A stretch of DNA of 64,000 bases, from contig NZ_HE610985.1 of the NCBI RefSeq assembly GCF_000285535.1, forward strand, positions 735,086 through 799,085, given 5' to 3'. The position numbers and the translations under genes were made by a program. Shown piece by piece: positions 26,144 through 34,895 of the stretch (positions within the stretch are counted from its first letter, which is position 1; each line of letters starts with the position of its first letter). The DNA is from Bacillus timonensis (GTDB lineage: Bacteria > Bacillota > Bacilli > Bacillales > Bacillaceae_L). The notes beneath the pieces were generated by a model. It worked only from the letters and a program-made list of their open reading frames with translations, had not been told where the DNA came from and did no database searches.

Positions 26144-26644
26144 CTAGTTTTCTTCTGATTCAGCGAAAACAGGCTCAACATTATATTCCATAAGATGATC
26201 CCAATCATCATTATTAAGTAAATCTAATTGAGCTTCGATTAGCATTTTAAAACGGTTTTTGAAAACTTTAGATTGCTTCTTCAATTCTTCGATTTCTATT
26301 GATATCTTTCTAGACTTAGCTAAAGATTCATTGATAATACGATCAGCGTTTTTCTCTGCTTCCTTAATGATTAGCTTTGCTTCTTTTGAAGCGTTGCGTT
26401 TCACTTCTTCTGCTGTTTCTTGTGCAATTAGTATAGATTTATTTAATGTTTCTTCGATATTCGTAAAATGACTCAGTCTTTCATTAAGCTCTGAAAGCTT
26501 TGATTCAAGTTCTTTTTTCTCACGAATTACCAATTCATAGTCTTTAATAACTTGATCAAGAAACTCATTTACTTCGTCCTCATCATAGCCGCGAAAACCT
26601 TTATTAAATTCCTTATTATGAATATCTAATGGCGTTAAGGGCAC
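26144..26644 (-). CDS. divIVA: Cell division initiation / polar scaffold protein DivIVA
   Basis: 166 residues. DivIVA binds negatively curved membrane at septa and poles, anchoring MinJ/MinCD, and the chromosome origin during sporulation. The N-terminal lipid-binding domain has PLTPLDIHNKEF and FRGYDEDEVNEFLDQV; a long coiled coil fills about 30-150. The start is a GTG (VPLTPLD) 6 nt after GGAGGTG; a TTG five codons upstream overlaps that ribosome site and is unlikely. Confidence 0.95.
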   Translation of the reverse strand: MPLTPLDIHNKEFNKGFRGYDEDEVNEFLDQVIKDYELVIREKKELESKLSELNERLSHFTNIEETLNKSILIAQETAEEVKRNASKEAKLIIKEAEKNADRIINESLAKSRKISIEIEELKKQSKVFKNRFKMLIEAQLDLLNNDDWDHLMEYNVEPVFAESEEN

Positions 26645-26714
26645 GAATGCCACCTCCAAAAATTAATAAATTAAAAAAATAGAAATCATTACCTAAATGA
26701 ATGATACTTTACAA

Positions 26715-26721
26715 TTCGACA
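26715..26721 (-). promoter_or_regulatory. Candidate Spo0A box upstream of divIVA
   Basis: An exact TGTCGAA (0A-box consensus TGNCGAA) on the minus strand about 70 bp before the divIVA GTG. A 7-bp match can occur by chance and no promoter was identified beside it. Confidence 0.3.
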
Positions 26722-26751
26722 AAAAAGAAGAAAATCCTGCATTCTTTTCAA

Positions 26752-27524
26752 TTATTTTTGTCTACCTACAATGATTCTCCATTTTTCTTTTTTCGTTTTA
26801 CCTTCTATGGAATGAAGTTTACTTCTTCCATAGCCGCGTACTGACAGGACATCATTCTCCTTGCATTCAAATGATGATTGCTCGATTTGTTTCCAATTAA
26901 CTTTTACAAGCCCATTTTCAATTAATACTTGTACTTTTTGTCTTGAAACATTCAAAATGGAAGACAATACAACATCTAAACGTAAGGATGAAACTGTAAT
27001 GGTTTGCTCCGTCCATTCTTCAATTACATTAAGCAACTCATACATAGGGATTTCTAACAATGATATAGTCGCTTTTCCAACGGCAGTTAAATTCATACGA
27101 ACGTAATCCGCTATTTCTTTTGCGACAACAATTTGGATGCGTTCATCTTGGGTAAGAATATCACCAAACTTGGAACGTTTTAAACCAAGAGACATAAGTG
27201 AACCAAGTACTTTTCGATGGTCAACGGTAACAAATTTAACTGGATATTTCACTTCAAAAAAGACAAATTGTAGTCTGACTCGGTTGGCTCAAAATAGGCT
27301 GGATATAATAAAGCTCGTCTTCGTTCGAGTCCCTCTTTACCACCAAAAAAGTCAACAAGCATATCCCCATTTGTACCGATAACTTGCTTTACAATTTCTT
27401 GTTCCCTAGGATCTAAAAAATCGGTTAATTTGGGACTATACTGGTTCTCTACAACCTGCTTCCATTCTAATACTTGATCAATGAACGCATGCTCTTCTTT
27501 TCTAAAATGTTGATATAAATTCAT
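26752..27524 (-). pseudogene. ylmH: S4-domain RNA-binding protein YlmH, split by a frameshift
   Basis: Two abutting frames together make the normal YlmH of about 257 residues. The 5' part (27249-27524, 91 aa, from MNLYQHFRKEEH) ends just where the 3' part (26752-27252, GTG start, VKYPVKFVT) begins, with a GTGA overlap. Adding one base to the six-T run at 27261-27256 restores a continuous reading with EVKYP at the junction, as in B. subtilis YlmH. The 3' part holds the S4 domain (RLDVVLSSIL, SRQKVQVLIENG). YlmH acts in ribosome-associated quality control alongside RqcH. It may be a real mutation, a sequencing error, or two coupled half-proteins. Confidence 0.85.
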
Positions 27525-27607
27525 ATGATATACCTCGTTTATAATAAAGAAAATCTTCATGGCACACATATCCTTAAGGCACTGTATCAACCAAAATGAT
27601 AACAGAT

Positions 27608-27667
27608 GTGCCTCTTACCTTCCGAAGACTTGCTTAGACCAGATAACCTTGATCCAGGAGCCAGACA
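27608..27667 (+). repeat. Degenerate family A repeat
   Basis: Retains an ACCTTCCGAAG block, TTGCTTAGACC and a CCAGGAGCCAGACA end resembling the 18.0 kb copy, with the 5' part lost. Lies between ylmG and ylmH. Confidence 0.45.
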
Positions 27668-27700
27668 AAGTTAAAGAAAATGGACCTTAAATAAGGTCCT

Positions 27701-27961
27701 TTAGAACATGCTTTGTAATGCATGAATTCCTCTACCAGCGAAATTAAGTACTAAGATTGCTACGATTGGTGAAATGTCAATCATCCCTAACGGTGGGATA
27801 AATCTTCGGAAAGGCTCTAGATATGGTTCACATATTCTTGCCAAGAATTGACCAATTCCTGATTCCCGAGCATTTGGAAACCATGACATTAATATATAAA
27901 TAATCAGCGCATACGAATACAGAACCAGCGCTTGACTTAAGATAGCGAAAATAATACCCAT
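27701..27961 (-). CDS. ylmG: YggT-family membrane protein YlmG
   Basis: An 86-residue protein with two hydrophobic segments (about 1-24 and 60-80) around the conserved [18 protein letters not shown] loop. The YggT family is linked to division or osmotic stress by genomic context, without a known biochemical activity. It sits 6 nt after sepF, the conserved position in Firmicutes. Confidence 0.9.
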   Translation of the reverse strand: MGIIFAILSQALVLYSYALIIYILMSWFPNARESGIGQFLARICEPYLEPFRRFIPPLGMIDISPIVAILVLNFAGRGIHALQSMF

Positions 27962-27967
27962 TTTCGA

Positions 27968-28402
27968 CTACCACCCCTTTTCAGCGTATTCTTCGTTAGA
28001 AACAATTTCAGAGATATTTCCAGTTACATCGATATTGTCTGGTGTACATAAGAAAATATTTGTTCCTATGCGTTGAATATCTCCACCAATTGCATATACT
28101 GTTCCACTTAAAAAGTCAACAATTCGTTTAGCTTGATCATGTTGAACACGTTGAAGATTAACAACTACTGCTCGTCTGTTTTTTAAATGATCCGCTATTT
28201 CCTGAGCCTCAGCATATACACGTGGTTCAAATAAGATAACTTTTGAAGACTTTTGAACACTTTGCAAACTAACCACATTTTGCTTTGGAGCAGTTCGTGC
28301 AGGTTTAGTAGGCTCTACTTCTTCTTCAAAATACTCTTCCTCTTCATAATCATATTCATCTTCAAGAGCAAAAAAACTTTTAAATTTTGACTTTATACTC
28401 AT
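27968..28402 (-). CDS. sepF: Cell division protein SepF
   Basis: 144 residues. SepF forms rings that bundle FtsZ and tether it to the membrane. An N-terminal amphipathic helix ([15 protein letters not shown]), an acidic linker (about 17-35) and the C-terminal SepF domain (about 60-140, [19 protein letters not shown]) are present. Confidence 0.95.
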   Translation of the reverse strand: MSIKSKFKSFFALEDEYDYEEEEYFEEEVEPTKPARTAPKQNVVSLQSVQKSSKVILFEPRVYAEAQEIADHLKNRRAVVVNLQRVQHDQAKRIVDFLSGTVYAIGGDIQRIGTNIFLCTPDNIDVTGNISEIVSNEEYAEKGW

Positions 28403-28429
28403 TTATAACACCTCTCTTTTTTGTCATTG

Positions 28430-29107
28430 TTAAAACTCCTTGCCAACTAATGAAGTACCTATTCGAATGAAAGTTGCTCCTTCTTCAATGGCGATTTCGA
28501 AATCGTTTGACATTCCCATAGATAGTTCTGTACATGGAGCATAAGGTAGATCAAGAGCTTGTACATCATCTCTTAATTTCCGTAGTTTTTGGAAACATCC
28601 ACGAATGATGTCACGATCTTCGGTGTAAGGTGCCATAGTCATTAACCCGACAACCTCAATAGAAGGCAGTTTTTCAAGTTCCATAATAAACGTCTCAAGT
28701 TTTTCGGGCGATATTCCGTGTTTGGACTCTTCTCCGGATACGTTTATTTGTACAAAACATTTTATTTTTGCATTTGCCCGCTTATGTATTTCCTCTGCTA
28801 AAGAAATTCGATCAAGAGAATGGATGTAATCGACTTTATCAATGATATTTTTTACTTTTCTTGTTTGAAGAGACCCGATGAAATGCCATTTCGGTTCATT
28901 TCCAATTTCCTCTTGCTTCTTTAAAAGACCTTCGTCTCGATTCTCTCCAATATGTTGAATACCTGCTTCAATAGCTTCCTTCGCTGTTTCTACACTTACA
29001 TATTTCGTTACAGCAATAATCGATACAGAATCTGGTGTTCTGTTTGATCTTACACATGCTTGTTCGATATTTTCTTGTATGACTAAAAGATTGTCTTTTA
29101 CACTCAC
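28430..29107 (-). CDS. ylmE: YggS/PROSC-family pyridoxal phosphate homeostasis protein YlmE
   Basis: A 225-residue alanine-racemase-like barrel. The PLP lysine lies in IIAVTKYVS (about 35). [10 protein letters not shown] and a late [17 protein letters not shown] block are family motifs. It holds PLP and affects vitamin B6 and amino-acid balance but has no established catalytic reaction. It lies between ylmD and sepF. Confidence 0.93.
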   Translation of the reverse strand: MSVKDNLLVIQENIEQACVRSNRTPDSVSIIAVTKYVSVETAKEAIEAGIQHIGENRDEGLLKKQEEIGNEPKWHFIGSLQTRKVKNIIDKVDYIHSLDRISLAEEIHKRANAKIKCFVQINVSGEESKHGISPEKLETFIMELEKLPSIEVVGLMTMAPYTEDRDIIRGCFQKLRKLRDDVQALDLPYAPCTELSMGMSNDFEIAIEEGATFIRIGTSLVGKEF

Positions 29108-29112
29108 TTTAT

Positions 29113-29934
29113 TTAATCCTCCTTAAAGCCAATAAAACTCATCATTCTACCCGTTTTCCCAGCATCCCTTCGATGCGAGAAGAAAAGCTGATTCTCACAA
29201 GAAGTACAATACGAGGAAACTTGAATATTTTCAGGAGGAATTCCTGCTCTTGTCATTAGCTGATAATTTACTTCTTTTAAATCCAAACGATATTGATTGT
29301 TACTAATTTTTTCATATGATTTAGAATTTACTCTATCCAAATCCTTGACGAAGTTCATAACATAATCATCTACAATGTAACAACATTTATCAATAGCTGG
29401 ACCAATTACAACTTGGATTTCATCGGGTTTAACACCTTCACAAGCCCAAGCCCGAACCATTTCTCCTGCAATATCCTGAACTGTTCCCTTCCATCCTGCA
29501 TGTGCGATTCCTATAATTTGTTTAGTAGGTGCAAAAAAATAAAGTGGAACACAGTCAGCAAAACAAAGGGTCAACAGGATATTTTTTTCAGTCGTATATA
29601 ATCCATCTGTATCCTTGATACTATCTTCATAGGTAAAAACCCCTGTACCACGTTCATCGGTTGTAACCTTAGCAATTTTATTTTTATGAGTCTGTTCAGA
29701 GCATACCCAGAGTTCAGGTGGAAAACGTAGAAAGTCTGCAAGTTTCTTACGATTGACAACAACTGAGTTGTTTTCGTCATTGACATGTAGACCAAGATTA
29801 AGGGATTGAAATTCCTCTTTGCTAACTCCACCATTTTTAGTCGTAAATCCAACAATAAGCTGGTCTGAAATTTGGCTCCAGCTAGGAACCATTAACACCT
29901 GTTCTGTTTTCTGAATAAATGGTTCAAGCTTCAT
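29113..29934 (-). CDS. ylmD: Laccase-domain (LACC1/YfiH-type) purine nucleoside enzyme YlmD
   Basis: 273 residues of the multicopper-oxidase-like fold that acts as a zinc purine nucleoside phosphorylase/adenosine deaminase in characterised homologues. Zinc and substrate residues lie in FADCVPLYF and HAGWKGT (about 140-175) and in the C-terminal [19 protein letters not shown]. Five nucleotides separate it from ylmE. Confidence 0.92.
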   Translation of the reverse strand: MKLEPFIQKTEQVLMVPSWSQISDQLIVGFTTKNGGVSKEEFQSLNLGLHVNDENNSVVVNRKKLADFLRFPPELWVCSEQTHKNKIAKVTTDERGTGVFTYEDSIKDTDGLYTTEKNILLTLCFADCVPLYFFAPTKQIIGIAHAGWKGTVQDIAGEMVRAWACEGVKPDEIQVVIGPAIDKCCYIVDDYVMNFVKDLDRVNSKSYEKISNNQYRLDLKEVNYQLMTRAGIPPENIQVSSYCTSCENQLFFSHRRDAGKTGRMMSFIGFKED

Positions 29935-30000
29935 AACAACATCCTTTAACTTTTATTATTAACCCACCATTCATAACGAGAAGGAAACAATTCCTATTTG

Positions 30001-30052
30001 AAAAAAGAAGCCCTTCTTTTGCTTATTTTATCATATCTTAGCAAAAGAAAGG
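30001..30052 (-). terminator. Terminator-like hairpin after ylmC
   Basis: Arms CCTTTCTTTTGCT and AGCAAAAGAAGG (minus strand) with one bulge and a 16-nt loop, then a T-rich tail. The long loop lowers confidence. Confidence 0.5.
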
Positions 30053-30078
30053 AGAATATGTTAGGAAAATGTCAAAAT

Positions 30079-30333
30079 TTAGCCGTTTTGTTCAATGTTA
30101 GTTTGTGTTCTCACTAAAATGACATCCTTACCAACCTTAATAATATTTCTCCATGGAATCACAATCTCTTCTTCCCGTCCAAAAATACCTAATACTTTTC
30201 CATACCCCCCAATAATAATGGATTCTATTTTTCCAGTTGTTAAGTTAATATCAATATCACCAATGTTGCCGAGCCTTTTTCCATCGACAACACTTACAAC
30301 ATCCTTCGCTTGGAAATCGGAAATCTTTACCAC
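30079..30333 (-). CDS. ylmC: PRC-barrel protein, YlmC/YmxH family
   Basis: An 84-residue single PRC-barrel domain with VKISDFQAKDVVSVVDGKRLG and IPWRNIIKVGKDVILV, the pattern of the YlmC/YmxH sporulation family. In the family it lies just downstream of sigG, as here. The function is not established. Confidence 0.9.
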   Translation of the reverse strand: MVKISDFQAKDVVSVVDGKRLGNIGDIDINLTTGKIESIIIGGYGKVLGIFGREEEIVIPWRNIIKVGKDVILVRTQTNIEQNG

Positions 30334-30455
30334 ACTCCCCGCCCCCTCAACAAATACTCCTAAAAAAGTTATCTCTTATTGTACTACTATATGTCTAACT
30401 CACCAGTATTTATGAGACAAAAATAGACGGCAAGGAAGGTTCATATTTTTGATGT

Positions 30456-30512
30456 TCAAATTCGCCTTGGCGAACTGCACCGAATTTTTTTAGCTTACTA
30501 CGACTGAATAAA
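30456..30512 (+). repeat. Truncated family B repeat
   Basis: Begins CAAATTCGCCTTGGCGA, the palindromic head of the element between ftsA and ftsZ, and ends GACTGAATAAATT, but lacks the inner hairpins. Located between sigG and ylmC. Confidence 0.5.
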
Positions 30513-30514
30513 TT

Positions 30515-30544
30515 AAAAAAGACATTCGAATTGTACGAATGTCT
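30515..30544 (-). terminator. Terminator after sigG
   Basis: Nine-base-pair stem AGACATTCG/CGAATGTCT with a 7-nt loop and a run of T on the minus strand, 48 nt past the sigG stop. Confidence 0.8.
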
Positions 30545-30591
30545 AGTTATTTTACATATCATGCTATAACTTGTCCACTATTGGGTTATAG

Positions 30592-31374
30592 TTAGTTTTG
30601 AATATTCTTATTCATTTGTTTAATAGCTGCCTTTTCTAGACGTGATACCTGAGCTTGAGAGATTCCGATTTCTTCAGCAACTTCCATTTGAGTTTTACCT
30701 TGAAAAAATCGTTTTCGAAGGATTAGTTTCTCACGATCATTTAATCGTCTCATACCTTCCTTTAAGGCAATCTCTTCAATCCAATGGGAATCACGGTTTC
30801 TCTCATCGCTTAATTGATCCATTACATAAATTGGATCCCCACCATCATTGTAAATCGGTTCAAATAATGAAACAGGATCTTGAATCGCATCAAGCGCGAA
30901 TACAATTTCTTCGTGTGGCACTTCAAGCACCTTTGAAATCTCTTCGGCTGTTGGTTCCCTCGATGTTTCACTCATTAAACGCTCTCTTACTTGCAACGCC
31001 TTATAGGCAATGTCCCGTAGTGAGCGTGACACCCTGATAGGATTGTTGTCTCGTAAATAGCGCCGAATTTCACCAATGATCATCGGGACTGCATAGGTGG
31101 AGAATTTCACATTTTGACTTAGGTCAAAATTGTCAATTGACTTCATTAGGCCGATGCAGCCAACCTGAAATAAATCGTCTACAAATTCTCCTCTGTTATT
31201 GAAACGTTGAATTACACTGAGAACAAGACGTAAATTTCCATTTACGAGCTTGTCGCGGGCTGACAAGTCATTACCACTTTGCATTTGTCTAAATAACTCC
31301 CGCATCTCTTCATTTTTTAGTACTGGAAGTTTTGAAGTATCAACACCACAAATTTCTACTTTATTTCGAGTCAA
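30592..31374 (-). CDS. sigG: Forespore RNA polymerase sigma-G factor
   Basis: 260 residues from a TTG start (TRNKVEICGVDTSKLPVL), the same length as B. subtilis SigG. It directs late forespore genes. Region 2 (RFNNRGEFVDDLFQVGCIG, KFSTYAVPMIIGEIRR) and region 4 (GKTQMEVAEEIGISQAQVSR) are intact. The TTG follows GGAGGGAAAGAA; the frame extends 44 codons upstream but that part is leader, including the sigma-F promoter. Confidence 0.96.
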   Translation of the reverse strand: MTRNKVEICGVDTSKLPVLKNEEMRELFRQMQSGNDLSARDKLVNGNLRLVLSVIQRFNNRGEFVDDLFQVGCIGLMKSIDNFDLSQNVKFSTYAVPMIIGEIRRYLRDNNPIRVSRSLRDIAYKALQVRERLMSETSREPTAEEISKVLEVPHEEIVFALDAIQDPVSLFEPIYNDGGDPIYVMDQLSDERNRDSHWIEEIALKEGMRRLNDREKLILRKRFFQGKTQMEVAEEIGISQAQVSRLEKAAIKQMNKNIQN

Positions 31375-31411
31375 TTCTTTCCCTCCTAACAGGAGTTGAT
31401 GTACAAAGTTA

Positions 31412-31440
31412 AGTATCTCCGTCGGAGGGAAAAATATGCA
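31412..31440 (-). promoter_or_regulatory. Sigma-F promoter of sigG
   Basis: TGCATA and GGAGATACT separated by 14 bp on the minus strand, an exact fit to WGYATA-N14-GGHRAHHHT. It starts transcription about 30 nt before the sigG TTG, which agrees with sigG being switched on in the forespore by sigma-F. Confidence 0.8.
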
Positions 31441-31519
31441 TTTTGAATTCACAACTATTTCCAAAATAGGTGAGAAAAACAGGCTCATCAATATATATAA
31501 AGCCAAAAATTATTTTTTC

Positions 31520-32239
31520 TTACACCATTTTATTAAATTCTTTACGAAGACGTTTAATGATTCTCTTTTCTAATCTAGAAATATAAGATTGAGAAATTCC
31601 AAGCATGTCTGCAACGTCTTTTTGTGTCTTTTCTTCACCACCAATTAATCCGAAGCGTAGTTCCATAATCTGTTTTTCACGATCGTTAAGTTGATGGAGA
31701 GCTTTTACCAATAGTTTACGGTCCACATTTGCTTCTAAATCCTTTGTAATGATGTCTTCTTCTGTCCCAAGTACATCAGATAATAAAAGTTCATTGCCGT
31801 CCCAATCGATATTTAACGGTTCGTCAAAGGAAACTTCTGATCTGATTTTATTATTACGACGTAAATACATTAATATTTCATTTTCAATACATCTTGATGC
31901 ATATGTGGCAAGTTTAATTTTCTTTTCAGGATTAAATGTATTAACTGCTTTAATTAATCCGATTGTTCCAATACTAATTAAATCCTCAATGTTAATCCCT
32001 GTATTTTCAAACTTCCTTGCAATATATACAACAAGTCTTAAATTTCTTTCAATAAGAATCGATCTTGCTGCCTTATCGCCACTTGGAAGTTTGTTTAAAA
32101 GGACTTCTTCCTCATCCTTCGATAGTGGTGGAGGTAAAGCCTCACTTCCACCAATGTAATATATTTCATCAGTTTTTAATCCTAATTTGATTAAAAGTTT
32201 ATACCACCAATATGTAAGTTTAAATTTTAGTTTAGCCAC
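31520..32239 (-). CDS. sigE: Mother-cell sigma-E factor precursor (pro-sigma-E)
   Basis: 239 residues. The amphipathic pro-sequence (about 1-28, [20 protein letters not shown]) ends near [17 protein letters not shown], where SpoIIGA cleaves in B. subtilis. Region 2 includes [20 protein letters not shown]; region 4 [18 protein letters not shown]. Cotranscribed with spoIIGA from the spoIIG promoter. Confidence 0.97.
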   Translation of the reverse strand: MAKLKFKLTYWWYKLLIKLGLKTDEIYYIGGSEALPPPLSKDEEEVLLNKLPSGDKAARSILIERNLRLVVYIARKFENTGINIEDLISIGTIGLIKAVNTFNPEKKIKLATYASRCIENEILMYLRRNNKIRSEVSFDEPLNIDWDGNELLLSDVLGTEEDIITKDLEANVDRKLLVKALHQLNDREKQIMELRFGLIGGEEKTQKDVADMLGISQSYISRLEKRIIKRLRKEFNKMV

Positions 32240-32315
32240 AGGTAAGTTCTCCCTTCTAATTTGTAAAAATCGTGAGTATGATAAGTAAAGAGAATGGATT
32301 CGTTCATTTTCCTTA

Positions 32316-33242
32316 TCAAGAAGCTGTTTGAATGGTAGAAGAAATGATCATTTTCGGATGAACGATGCAATCATATTCCCCATCTGTTGACAATGTAGTA
32401 TGGTTGAGAGCAACCAGCCCTTTTTTCACGATATTTTCTTCATTTCCATGATAAATCGTAATTTGGTCTGGCTTAACTGCAAGTAAAAATTGATGTTCTT
32501 GTCCTACCCCCCGATATGGAATTAGTCTTACACGACTTTCCCATTTGTGGGATTCGGTTGATGAATCATTTGTTAATAACTCGATATTTTTGGATTGTTC
32601 AATCAACTTTTCAGGAAATAATTCCTCATATTTGCTCATATCAAGAATCATTACTGGACTTTTCGTAATCGGATCAAATAATTGATTTCCACTATCAACT
32701 AATCCTTTTAAATGCAATATTACATCATCTATTTCGAGCTTAACTGACACAATTTGATCATAGAAAACTTGTTTTGTCTCGATATCTTGAATTCTATTTT
32801 TAGAAAAATACCACAAAATTGGAAAACCAACCAATACAAACCCCCAACTTATTGGATTTCCATAGCCGGTAGATTGAGTAAGGAGTGTTCCATCAAATAC
32901 TTGAACATCAAATTCTAAGAAATAATGAACTCCTATCATTCCACCTCCAATCATGAAGGTAGCAAAATAAAAGGTTAAAAGTCCTTGTAGAAAATAGCGA
33001 AATCGTTTGTAACCAAAAGCAACTCCTACAATCACAATTGAAAATAAAAGTTTAGTAACAGGGTGTGATCCAATTATTGCAAAAGGAGAAACCACTAAAA
33101 GGACTACTAGTGATCCTATAAAAGCACCCACTAAGATTCGCCATCTAACAATCCTACGTTTTAGAATGATTGCAGTTAATAATAATAAGAAGGCGTCAAA
33201 GAAAAAATTTAGCAACCAGATTACATCTAAATAAATAGACAA
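32316..33242 (-). CDS. spoIIGA: Sporulation sigma-E processing protease SpoIIGA
   Basis: 308 residues with five N-terminal membrane helices (about 1-150) and a cytoplasmic aspartic-protease domain whose DSG motif is in [12 protein letters not shown]. It cleaves pro-sigma-E after forespore signalling through SpoIIR. The start is a TTG ([12 protein letters not shown]) 7 nt after AAAGGAG, matching family length; the upstream open frame is untranslated leader. Confidence 0.95.
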   Translation of the reverse strand: MSIYLDVIWLLNFFFDAFLLLLTAIILKRRIVRWRILVGAFIGSLVVLLVVSPFAIIGSHPVTKLLFSIVIVGVAFGYKRFRYFLQGLLTFYFATFMIGGGMIGVHYFLEFDVQVFDGTLLTQSTGYGNPISWGFVLVGFPILWYFSKNRIQDIETKQVFYDQIVSVKLEIDDVILHLKGLVDSGNQLFDPITKSPVMILDMSKYEELFPEKLIEQSKNIELLTNDSSTESHKWESRVRLIPYRGVGQEHQFLLAVKPDQITIYHGNEENIVKKGLVALNHTTLSTDGEYDCIVHPKMIISSTIQTAS

Positions 33243-33325
33243 TCTATTTCTCCTTTCACCAAAAGTCACAGCTCTTTTTGAACGCAATCGATTTTTATCT
33301 ATTTAATTTTGTTATCCTAAAAAAT

Positions 33326-33411
33326 AGTATATAGTACATCTTATATGGAAGTCTGTCACTTCATGCCGAGAAGAAAAGAGAAATTTTGAAAGATTAGTTC
33401 TTATTTTGTCA
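33326..33411 (-). promoter_or_regulatory. Spo0A-activated spoIIG promoter
   Basis: On the minus strand a GTGACA -35 box (33359-33354) and a TATACT -10 box (33331-33326) are separated by 22 bp, the unusual spacing known for the B. subtilis spoIIG promoter. Near-matches to the 0A box TGNCGAA, each one base off, lie at 33364-33370 (TGCCGAG on plus) and 33405-33411 (TGACAAA on minus), near -47 and -85, where Spo0A binds in B. subtilis. Confidence 0.75.
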
Positions 33412-33458
33412 GTTTGCCTGTTAATAAAGAACCAATGGAGAAATGCAGAGGTAAAAGC

Positions 33459-33497
33459 AAAAAAGGCATTCGACAATTCTTTGTCAAATGCCTTTTT
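33459..33497 (-). terminator. Terminator after ftsZ
   Basis: A stem of about 16 bp (AAAAGGCATTTGACAA with TTGTCGAATGCCTTTT on the minus strand, one G-U) 22 nt past the ftsZ stop, with T-run. It separates ftsAZ from the spoIIG promoter. Confidence 0.88.
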
Positions 33498-33518
33498 AAT
33501 ATGTTGTTGGATATCTAT

Positions 33519-34679
33519 TTATCCTCTTCTTTTACGGTTACGTAGGAATGTTGGTACATCGATTTCTTCTTCTACATGACCTGCACTACGAGTATTCACT
33601 TCTTGTGCTGGCTCTTCACGCTTGATTTCTCTTTCTCTTTCTCTTTCTCTTCTAGGAGCAACCTGTATCTGTGGCTGAGGTTTAGTACCAAAAGAAGGAC
33701 GAGATGGTCGAGTTGTATCAATTTCTGCTTCTTTAAAACCAGTGGCAATTACTGTTACAACGATTTCTTCTTTTAAGTTTTCATTAATAACAGAACCGAA
33801 TATCATGTTCACTTCTTGGTCTGAAGCAGATGCTACAATATCAGCTGCCTCTTGTACTTCATATAGACTAAGGTTTGTCCCACCTGTGATATTCATAAGG
33901 ACACCTTGAGCACCATCAATAGACGTTTCAAGCAATGGACTTGAAATTGCTTTCTTAGCCGCTTCAGCAGCACGATTTTCACCAGTTGCAACACCAATAC
34001 CCATTAGTGCTGATCCTTTGTTTGACATAATTGTTTTTACGTCTGCAAAGTCAAGGTTAATTAACCCTGGAACCGCGATTAAGTCTGAGATACCCTGTAC
34101 ACCTTGTCGCAATACATTATCCGCTTCACGGAATGCTTCAAGCATTGGAGTATTTTTATCTACAATTTCTAGTAGTCGATCGTTAGGAATAACAATTAGA
34201 GTATCTACTGATTCCTTCATTGCTGAAATACCACCAGCTGCTTGAGTTTGACGTTTTCTTCCTTCAAAAGTGAATGGTCTTGTTACAACACCGACTGTAA
34301 GGGCACCTAAATCCTTAGAGATTTGTGCGATTACAGGTGCTGCACCCGTACCAGTTCCACCGCCCATACCTGCAGTAACGAAAACCATATCTGCTCCTTT
34401 AAGAGCTTCTTCTATTTGTTCTCTGCTTTCTTCAGCAGCCTTTTTACCAACTTCGGGATTTGCCCCAGCTCCTAAACCGCGGGTTAATTTTCCACCGATT
34501 TGCATTTTTATTTCAGCTTTAGAAAGGTTTAAGGCTTGAGCATCTGTGTTAACTGCAATAAATTCTACACCTTGAACTCCATGTTCAATCATTCGGTTTA
34601 CCGCGTTATTACCACCGCCACCTACACCTATAACCTTTATAGTAGCTAATTGATCAACGTTTGTATCAAACTCTAACAT
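33519..34679 (-). CDS. ftsZ: Cell division GTPase FtsZ
   Basis: 386 residues. Tubulin-like protein forming the Z ring. The GTP-binding [12 protein letters not shown] (about 103-114) and synergy-loop residues ([10 protein letters not shown], about 208) are intact. A variable Arg/Glu-rich linker (about 320-365) precedes the conserved C-terminal peptide [15 protein letters not shown] that binds FtsA, SepF and EzrA. AGGAGGATCTTAT precedes the ATG. Confidence 0.98.
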   Translation of the reverse strand: MLEFDTNVDQLATIKVIGVGGGGNNAVNRMIEHGVQGVEFIAVNTDAQALNLSKAEIKMQIGGKLTRGLGAGANPEVGKKAAEESREQIEEALKGADMVFVTAGMGGGTGTGAAPVIAQISKDLGALTVGVVTRPFTFEGRKRQTQAAGGISAMKESVDTLIVIPNDRLLEIVDKNTPMLEAFREADNVLRQGVQGISDLIAVPGLINLDFADVKTIMSNKGSALMGIGVATGENRAAEAAKKAISSPLLETSIDGAQGVLMNITGGTNLSLYEVQEAADIVASASDQEVNMIFGSVINENLKEEIVVTVIATGFKEAEIDTTRPSRPSFGTKPQPQIQVAPRREREREREIKREEPAQEVNTRSAGHVEEEIDVPTFLRNRKRRG

Positions 34680-34717
34680 TATAAGATCCTCCTAATTTGC
34701 AAATATACTTCTCTATT

Positions 34718-34890
34718 CAAATACGCCTTGGCGTATTTGCGCCCAGATTTTTTCGAGCCCGCTCGAAAAACTTCCTTTGAAAATCTGAGGCATCCGCCGG
34801 AGGCTTTAACTTTATTCAGCCCGGTTTTTATCCCCAACTTGTATTCTATTACATCATGTCCTGTAAGAAACTCTTCTGAATAAAGTTAAA
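34718..34890. repeat. Hairpin-rich repeat, family B, between ftsA and ftsZ
   Basis: Contains a palindrome with 10-bp arms (34718-34739), a hairpin with 10-bp arms (34749-34758 with 34761-34770) inside a second pair CAGATTTT/AAAATCTG (34744-34751 with 34780-34787), a GCATCCGCCGGAGGC block, and a perfect 15-bp inverted repeat (34805-34819 with 34876-34890). It makes up most of the ftsA-ftsZ intergenic region. Confidence 0.75.
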
Positions 34891-34895
34891 CTGTC

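Noticed and set aside
31375..31506. 44-residue extension of SigG
   Set aside because: It would cover the sigma-F promoter and ribosome site; the TTG start gives the exact family length.
33469..33475. Exact Spo0A box TGTCGAA upstream of spoIIG
   Set aside because: It is part of the ftsZ terminator stem and about 115 bp from the -35 box, too far to match the known activator sites.
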